Below are positions 57,661-64,000 of a DNA stretch of 64,000 nt, one piece after another (the stretch's first letter is position 1; each line of letters opens with the position of its first letter). Source of the stretch: Lojkania enalia (Eukaryota; Ascomycota; Dothideomycetes; Pleosporales). Below the pieces are notes generated by a model. That model had not been told where the DNA came from and did not search any database. It saw only the letters and a list, made by a program, of their open reading frames with translations. Location of the stretch: contig ML986581.1 in NCBI GenBank assembly GCA_010094045.1, positions 744,001-808,000 on the forward strand, read 5' to 3'. The position numbers and the translations under genes were made by a program.

Positions 57661-60554
57661 ATTGTAAGTGGGCACCTGCTGCCGGGTACGGTACTGCCGG
57701 CTAGCTGGGAGGCCTTCAGCAGTGCTTTGGGAGCTGAGTACTCGACAATTGACCGTTCGCAAGGAAGTTGGAAACTCGAATGCCCAGTATGTTTGTCGCA
57801 CTTGCTTCGTTCCTGATCCTTTACAACGAGGACCAGTGTGCCAGTGTGGTTCGATAGGCCGATCCCGCCGGTGTCGCAAGGGCTGCTAGGAGGTCGGAAG
57901 CGGTCGAGAGGAGGAAGGGCCTGAAATGGAGACTGCAGAGCGACACATTAGCAAATACTTCTCAATGATAAAATGCGAGGTGTCGAAGGCATCCCATCGA
58001 CTACCGAAAAGGCTGGTTCGGGAGTAAGGGCGGCTGGTGGATGGTGACGCTGAGGGACGGATGGGCCATCAGGGCTCGGGCAGTATGAGAGCGTTGGAGC
58101 TCTCGCGGGCCGTCATCGAAGGCCCCCATAGAGATGGATCAGGTCGCATGGATCAAACGAAAGGAATACATACTAGCAGTGGTCCTGGAATAGCCAGGTG
58201 AGCTCTAGTGGTGCGCTGCGCTCTGCTTCCGTATACCGCCGCTTCAGACTGGGGGCAGCCAGGTTAGTGAGCCAGGTCGTAGGAAGCAGAGAAAACAACG
58301 ACGACAGACAAGCGCATGCTCCAGGATATAGTATGCGTTGCGATCGGGCGAGGGACTTACCGGGTCGAGAGGTGGTTGCGGTGTGGAGAGGAAAGGATGG
58401 AGTCCGGTTGAGAAAGAGATCGCAACTTAGCGAATGACCACGAACGAGCACGCCAGCAACGAGCACGTCCAACACTATGACCACACAAAATTCACAGATT
58501 AGCACTGCGATTCTGGAGTCGCCAGGAATTGCAGATTTGATCAAAGAACAGCAGGGTGTATTTGGTGCTGCGCAAGCAAGATCAATATGCCGCACCAGTC
58601 AACCCCCAGGCGCATATCTATCCTAAAGCACTTCTATCAAACTCGCTATGAGCAGGAACTGGGCTACAAATGGGTACCAGATCACGGACTGAGAGATGCA
58701 CTGTAGACGGACACGCACGCAAAACAAACCCCAGCAGCGCAGAATTGCCTCTGGTGCATGCCACTCGAGGTCGAAACTGAACCAGACTCCGGCGCATATC
58801 TCGGCGGCCAATGATCTCAAGGGCTACATATGCATGCCGCAGACAAGCACCTCCGCAACAAGAAATCCGCAGACATGGACCGATTCTCTGCTACTGGCAG
58901 CCGCTCTGGAGTCGCTCGGGCCCGGCCAATAAGCTGGAGCGCAGCCTTTTGTTGGCCGAAAGCGTTCGTACCATGTGAACTGGACGAGCACCTTGATGCG
59001 CGGCTCAACCTTCTTTGACGCCCTCTACCGTGAGACAAGCCTTGTTTTCAGGCTCGCTTCTGTGCCATATGTATTATTCTTAGCAGACGGGGGAGAGCTC
59101 TGCTCCAGCTCAAATGAAGCGCTGAAATTGATTGGCGTGCGTGGCGGCGTCTATCCACAAATCTCCGTGTCACGCTCAATTCCAAACACAATCCGCTGCT
59201 CCCCAGGCCGACCCTCTAGCAACCTGCTGTTCGTTGCGCTGGCAATGAAACTATCTGGAGGCGAGAAGGAGCAGGTGCGCTCCTACAGTGTAGTGATATC
59301 TGTCCTACCTGCAGGACCCAAGCCTGCATGGATTGAGCGAGGCCAGCCGAGCCTCGATACCTAGGGCTTGCTGCTCCATTTCTCCATTTCTTGTGCTTTC
59401 GAGATGTGGGACGGGCATGACTGAAGATGCGCGTGGAGGGGTATTTGATCTGCGCCCGTTATCCGGCGTGTCGCGCAAGCAATCAGCCGGAAAACATATT
59501 AGAGCGCATTTCGCGCAGTTGTCCCAAGTGGGCGCAGCGAGATTTGGTCAAGCCGGCTACGGATGTTGTCGGTGAAGCCAGCCCCTCGGCTTGGATTCAG
59601 CGCCCGCGCGGGTAGACAAAGCAAGCGACAGGAGAGCTACATGCCGATTTCTGTGAGAAGTGAAGCTCCTCATGGTCCACCAACAATGCCTTTTCAGGCT
59701 GGAGCACCCTCGGCGTAATGCGCATGCGCGTGGTCGCGGCCGGCGGATTGGGTGAGTTTGAAACCAGTGGCAGTGCGTTGAGATGATAGGCGGCGAGCAG
59801 CGGGCTGGCCACTTCCGTCAGCTAGGGATCTCCGACGCGACCACGATAACGATACAGGCATTCGGGACCCGATAGAGTTGTTTTCGGCGGGTTGATATGG
59901 CAATTGGCAGTGTTTTGATGCAAGAGTAGGTAACGTGGAAGGGGGTAAAAGTAACGTGACTGCGCGGCGAGCTTCCGATCTTGGCGTTCCTCCCAGACGC
60001 GTCCTGAGCCTCTTGTGGTATGGCGACTGTGCTCAAACTCCAATAATGAATTTGGCCTCCAGAGGCTCGGCATATATTCTGCGTATTCTAATTGACGCAC
60101 ATAAAAATTATTGAGCCTGTCTTAGCAGCGTGGGTGGCGATACAAACTGAAATGCAAAATTGGTGGTTTCTGGAGGACGTGGAGCGGCGTGGCGGTGACG
60201 TGTTCGGCAAAACGTCGGCTGGTTGCCATGGGACTAACCCAGTAGAAGCAGGGCCCCTGCTCGGGCCGGCCGTTTGTTTTCCTCTGGGCAACGCGATCCA
60301 TCAACAAGCTCCGAGCGCCATATATTTTGACCTCTGCTTGTCAACACTCCCACACCTCGTGTCCCCGTGCATTTCGCCGTGCATTTCTTTGCAAAGCTAC
60401 TTAGATGGACAGTTTCGTTATCACGGCCTCTGTTTTGTAGCGCTTGACCCCAAGCGCTTCTACATCTCCCGGCACCTCACTCCTTTTCATGCTCAAGGTC
60501 GCCGTCTCGTCTCCCAAACCAGATTGAACGACCATCGGCCGAATTGTTTTGATC
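57661..60554. promoter_or_regulatory. Large divergent intergenic region, Zn2Cys6 / cyclin B genes
   Basis: At 2.9 kb this is the largest gene-free stretch in the window. Frames are short, overlapping and without protein character. A TATA-like CATATATTTTG lies near 60320, about 230 bases before the cyclin start. The left 700 bases probably hold the leader and promoter of the Zn2Cys6 gene and may include leader introns. I cannot support any further gene or RNA. Confidence 0.4.
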
Positions 60555-62720
60555 ATGGATGCCAAGGTATGCTTCTATCGCCTCTTATGACAATTTCCTT
60601 TTCCTTAACGTGCGCGTCTCTACTCCGTTCTCTTGACGAGCAATGCTATCGACACTCACTGAGCACCGAGCTCCGCTAACTCACCACTCCTAAAGCCCCA
60701 GCGACCAATGCGAACCCTACGCATTCGCGACGAAAATGCTCCGCCCCAGCTTCCTGCTGGAAAGAGCATCCATCAACGCAACAAGTCGACACCTGCCCTC
60801 TCGTCGATGATGCAGACTGGCGGCATCAAGGCCACAGGCCCCAAACGCACGGTATTCGCGGACGTGAGCAACACCGTGAGACAACCAATTGCCAAAGATG
60901 ATATCCAATTGAAGGGGAAGGTGTCTGGGCGCGATGCACTGAAAGACCCTGCCATCGTCGCGGTAAAGGAGATTGCGAAGCCTGCAGCGCTCTTACGACC
61001 AGCGCAGCGGGCCTTGTCGACGGCTCCGTCCAAGGCAGATACATCTAATGCCGACAACTTTGTCGCCTCCGCTGTGCCAAAGCATGTCAAGGTTGACGGC
61101 GCGCTTCCGTCGGCGACCATTCGGAAAGTTGTGTCAAAGAAGGCCACAACCATTTTCAAGGAAGCTCACTCGGATCCTACCTCTGAGGTCACGGACATAG
61201 CGGGAGCATCAGCGCATCAACTATTAGCATCACGTAAAGAGTCCGATGATAGTGCCAGCAACGCCATAATTGTCACAGTACCAACGTGCAAGGCTCAAGC
61301 GCAAGAGGCTGCCGCATCGCTCCTCCTCACCAATCATCATATTAGCCATCACGCACCCAAGGTCACCTCGCTCAAGGATCTAGAGCCTATTGTTCAAGAA
61401 CAGAGGCATGTCAAGGCCGACTCAGAGATTAAGATTATTAGCACACATACTGAGGGTAAAGAGATGTACGAGTACCTTGACGCTCTGGAGGAACAGGCGC
61501 AGGTCATAGAACAGGAGCGCAACGAGGAGCTTGCCAAGTCGGAGGCCCTCAACGCGTTGGATACAGAAGAGTATTGGGACGAAGATGAAGAAGACGAATA
61601 TTTCGATGCTGACGGATACACAACTGCTAGGTCTTTGCGGTCGCGAGGAGACAACACCACTGGCGGCGTCACGCTTGTCCTTGCCCCTCGCATTACCATG
61701 AAGTCGCAACGCGAGTTAGAGACTGCCAAACAATGGGTTGAGGCGAACAAGTCCGCCGAAGACATCGAGGATGAACAATGGGACACTTCCATGGTCGCCG
61801 AATACGGGGATGAGATCTTTGAATACATGCACTCACTCGAGGTAAATTTGCTCATACCTCTCAAGAGATTATTCGCTAATTCGTACAACAGGAACGCATG
61901 AAGCCCAACGCATCATACATGGACCATCAAGCTGAGATCCAGTGGTCTATGCGATCAGTTCTTATGGACTGGCTCGTGCAGGTACACAACCGATTCACTC
62001 TACTTCCCGAGACCTTGTTTCTAAGTGTCAATTATGTGGATCGATTCCTCTCTTGCAAGGTTGTCTCCTTAGGCAAGTTGCAGCTTGTTGGAGCTACCGC
62101 TCTCTTCGTAGCAGCAAAGTACGAAGAGATCAACTGCCCATCTGTCCAAGAAATCGTCTACATGGTGGATGGGGCATATACCGCCGATGAAATCCTTAAG
62201 GCCGAACGTTTCATGTTGAGCATGCTACAATTCGAGTTAGGGTGGCCAGGTCCAATGAGTTTCCTTAGAAGAATTAGCAAAGCCGATGATTACGACCTCG
62301 AGACCCGCACGCTTGCAAAATATTTTCTCGAGATTGCCATCATGGATGAACGCTTCGTCGGCTGTTCTCCTAGTTTTCTTGCAGCAGGAGCGCATTGCTT
62401 AGCTCGCTACATGCTCAAGAAAGGCGATTGGGTAGGCTTTCCCTTTCTCTTTTTTAAATGGCCGCTAATACTTGTAGTCCTTGGCGCACGTTCATTACTC
62501 TGGGTATACTTTATTACAATTGCGCCAGCTTGTATTGGTAATTCTGGAATGTTGCGACAACCCTCAAAAACATCATGCTGCCGTCTACGACAAATATTCC
62601 GATAAGCGCTACAAGCGAGCCTCAGTCTTCGTTGAAACAGAACTTTCCAAAGGCTTCCAACTTCCTTTCGTGTCCAGGGACAGTCTTGCAGGTCATAATC
62701 AGAACTGGAGACGAAAGTAG
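60555..62720 (+). CDS. B-type (mitotic) cyclin
   Basis: Activates the Cdk1 kinase at the G2-M transition (Cdc13/NimE/Clb group). Exons 60555-60566, 60696-61841, 61892-62431 and 62478-62720 give 646 aa. The first exon codes only MDAK. A destruction-box-like RTVFADVSN lies at residues 55-63, and KxxEN-type signals were not found. An acidic stretch (EEYWDEDEEDEYFD) precedes the cyclin box. The N-terminal box starts SMRSVLMDWLVQVHNRFTLL and contains YVDRFLS and KYEEINCPSV. The C-terminal box ends near HAAVYDKYSDKRYKRASVFV. The MRxxLxDWLV signature is exact for B cyclins. The N-terminal extension of about 330 residues is long compared with yeast orthologues. Confidence 0.95.
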
Positions 62721-63575
62721 ATATTCGATTCACAGGCTTATTAGGTACATACCCTGTCTAACGGCGTATCAGGTGCCACCTAGTCCTTGGGATTTCCTAC
62801 GAGGCGGGAATGTTTACTCCCACTTATGGAGCTCCACAGCCTCGCAGGTAATCGAGATCTTCCCCATTCTTGTCTATTGTTCACGGACTCACGGTGTTTC
62901 GGTGGCCATCTGAAGCAGTTTACACCCTCGCTTAACTACTATTCCCACGGCGTATACGGATTCATGGTCTAGTCACTATACGCACACCCCGGCTTACCGC
63001 TTCTAATTTTTTCCATTTGAGAGCAAGGAGGGACGTCGAGGACAGTAGGCTAGGAGTATCGTCCGAAGCTGCACTTCTGTATTTTCTTGCATTATCGAGC
63101 GTGGCAGGACTGGGCATTAATGACCGACATGAAGTCATGACCATATTTAATTTCCCCCATCACTGCGTTGCCGCAGAGGATCCTCCTTGTTTCCATTTGC
63201 TGGTCTAATAGAAGGTCAGGTCCACTGCAAGCCTCGGCGGAGTTTGATGGCGCTTAGCTTGCGGCTGAACACATAGAGAAAAGTGCCCAAGGCTTGCTTC
63301 ATCCTGGAATGCTTGTATAATTTGCTTGACTATGATCTTACGTTTGTGATATGTAATGGAGCCCGAGCGTATGCCCCCATGCCGCTCTCGACCTGACCCC
63401 GAAATAACGAGTCCTATTGCATGTCGCCTGCCCATCAACAGACGTCAACATCTAGCCCTCTCCATATGACCCAAAATCTCACTCGCTATCGGGTATGATT
63501 CCTGAAAGGCGCCCTCCGCTGATATGCTGCGATACTGCAAATGGGTTGCGCGACTACCAATATAAGTAAACATAA
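62721..63575. other. Convergent intergenic region
   Basis: 855 bases between the stops of the cyclin and LSm3 genes. Only short, featureless frames. No repeat or RNA gene was recognised. Confidence 0.4.
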
Positions 63576-64000
63576 TCACAGTGCCGTTCCATCCTGGGGC
63601 GCGATCAGGACCACAGAGTCGCCTGTTTTTCCTCAGCGTGTGAAGCTTTATCATACTCACGAAATCCATACCTCGTACGAAAAGCATCTCCGACTGCTTT
63701 TTAACAGTCTGTCACAATCAGCTTGTGTAACACTTCGCATGCATTTATCTCACGCACCCTAACTCGTGGTGGCTCATCCTCGTCTTCTTCCTCTGCGACA
63801 TAGATGGTCTCTTCAACGTCTCCGAGAACAAGGTTGCAGTGGCTATCGTACGCCTGTGTAGATCATTAGAATCACATCCCAAGCTATGTCGGAGCGTTTT
63901 CAGACATACGTGAAGACGCCCTTTGAGCTCGCGGTCGCCGCGCAGCTTAACGACAACCACTTCGTCGATACACAGGCGCACAAGGTCGAGCGGTTCGGAA
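63576..64000 (-). CDS. LSM3: U6 snRNA-associated protein LSm3, 5' end cut by window end
   Basis: Member of the LSm2-8 (U6 snRNA) and LSm1-7 (mRNA decay) rings. Visible exons: 64000-63910 (open at the window edge), 63853-63758, 63708-63672 and 63622-63576. Joined, they read [19 protein letters not shown], then the Sm1 end [15 protein letters not shown], an acidic turn ([12 protein letters not shown]), and [19 protein letters not shown], the Sm2 motif of LSm3. The stop is at 63578-63576. Three introns of 49-56 bases keep the frame. Only the first few residues are missing. Confidence 0.92.

Noticed and set aside
1..64000. CRISPR arrays, prokaryotic operons, viral or plasmid modules
   Set aside because: The DNA is fungal with spliced genes throughout; no direct-repeat spacer pattern, replication protein or integrase was seen.

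Overview
The window is nuclear DNA of a filamentous ascomycete (Pezizomycotina). Genes sit on both strands, about one per 2.4 kb. Introns are short (mostly 45-120 bp) with GT-AG borders and CTAAC/CTGAC-type branch points. The protein set is typical of these fungi: Zn2Cys6 regulator, Dsc1/Tul1, Ams2/Spt21 family, SidJ-like hydrolase, hydroxynaphthalene-reductase-like SDR. The genus cannot be fixed from sequence alone. One 150-base assembly gap lies at 8782-8931. There is no CRISPR array, no complete transposon, no rRNA and no convincing tRNA.

Layout. 0-11 kb: a DUF3431 membrane protein (cut by the window start), a two-HKD phospholipase D, a cyanase with an N-terminal extension, a C2H2 zinc-finger protein, the gap, and a rhomboid protease. 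12-25 kb: Dsc1/Tul1 RING ligase, mitofusin Fzo1, ESCRT-III Vps2, a PP2C phosphatase, the AMPK gamma subunit Snf4, and an unrecognised possibly secreted protein. 25.4-27.2 kb is AT-rich and gene-poor. 27-44.8 kb: dihydroxyacetone kinase, SmD2, an Ams2/Spt21 GATA-like factor, an unrecognised acidic protein, a TIA-1/Pub1-type RNA-binding protein, Pif1 helicase and a SurE-like nucleotidase. 46-64 kb: an SDR reductase, a SidJ-like hydrolase, Edc3, a transglutaminase-fold protein, a Zn2Cys6 factor, a B-type cyclin and LSm3 (cut by the window end).

Most genes are independent housekeeping genes and not parts of one pathway. The one neighbourhood that suggests shared work is the rhomboid protease next to Dsc1/Tul1, because both enzyme classes act in fungal SREBP processing. 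RNA biology is well represented (SmD2, LSm3, Edc3, TIA-1-like), as is mitochondrial biology (Fzo1, probable mitochondrial Pif1 isoform, possibly the cyanase). Exon borders were inferred by eye from splice signals, reading-frame continuity and family knowledge; no transcript or database evidence was available. I found no clearly new biological system. The best leads are the rhomboid-Dsc1 pair, a stop-free intron of 54 codons in the phospholipase D gene, the cyanase extension, the two possible starts of Pif1, a GC-AG intron and split GATA-like finger in the Ams2/Spt21 homolog, and a recurring design with start codons isolated on 6-20 base exons.
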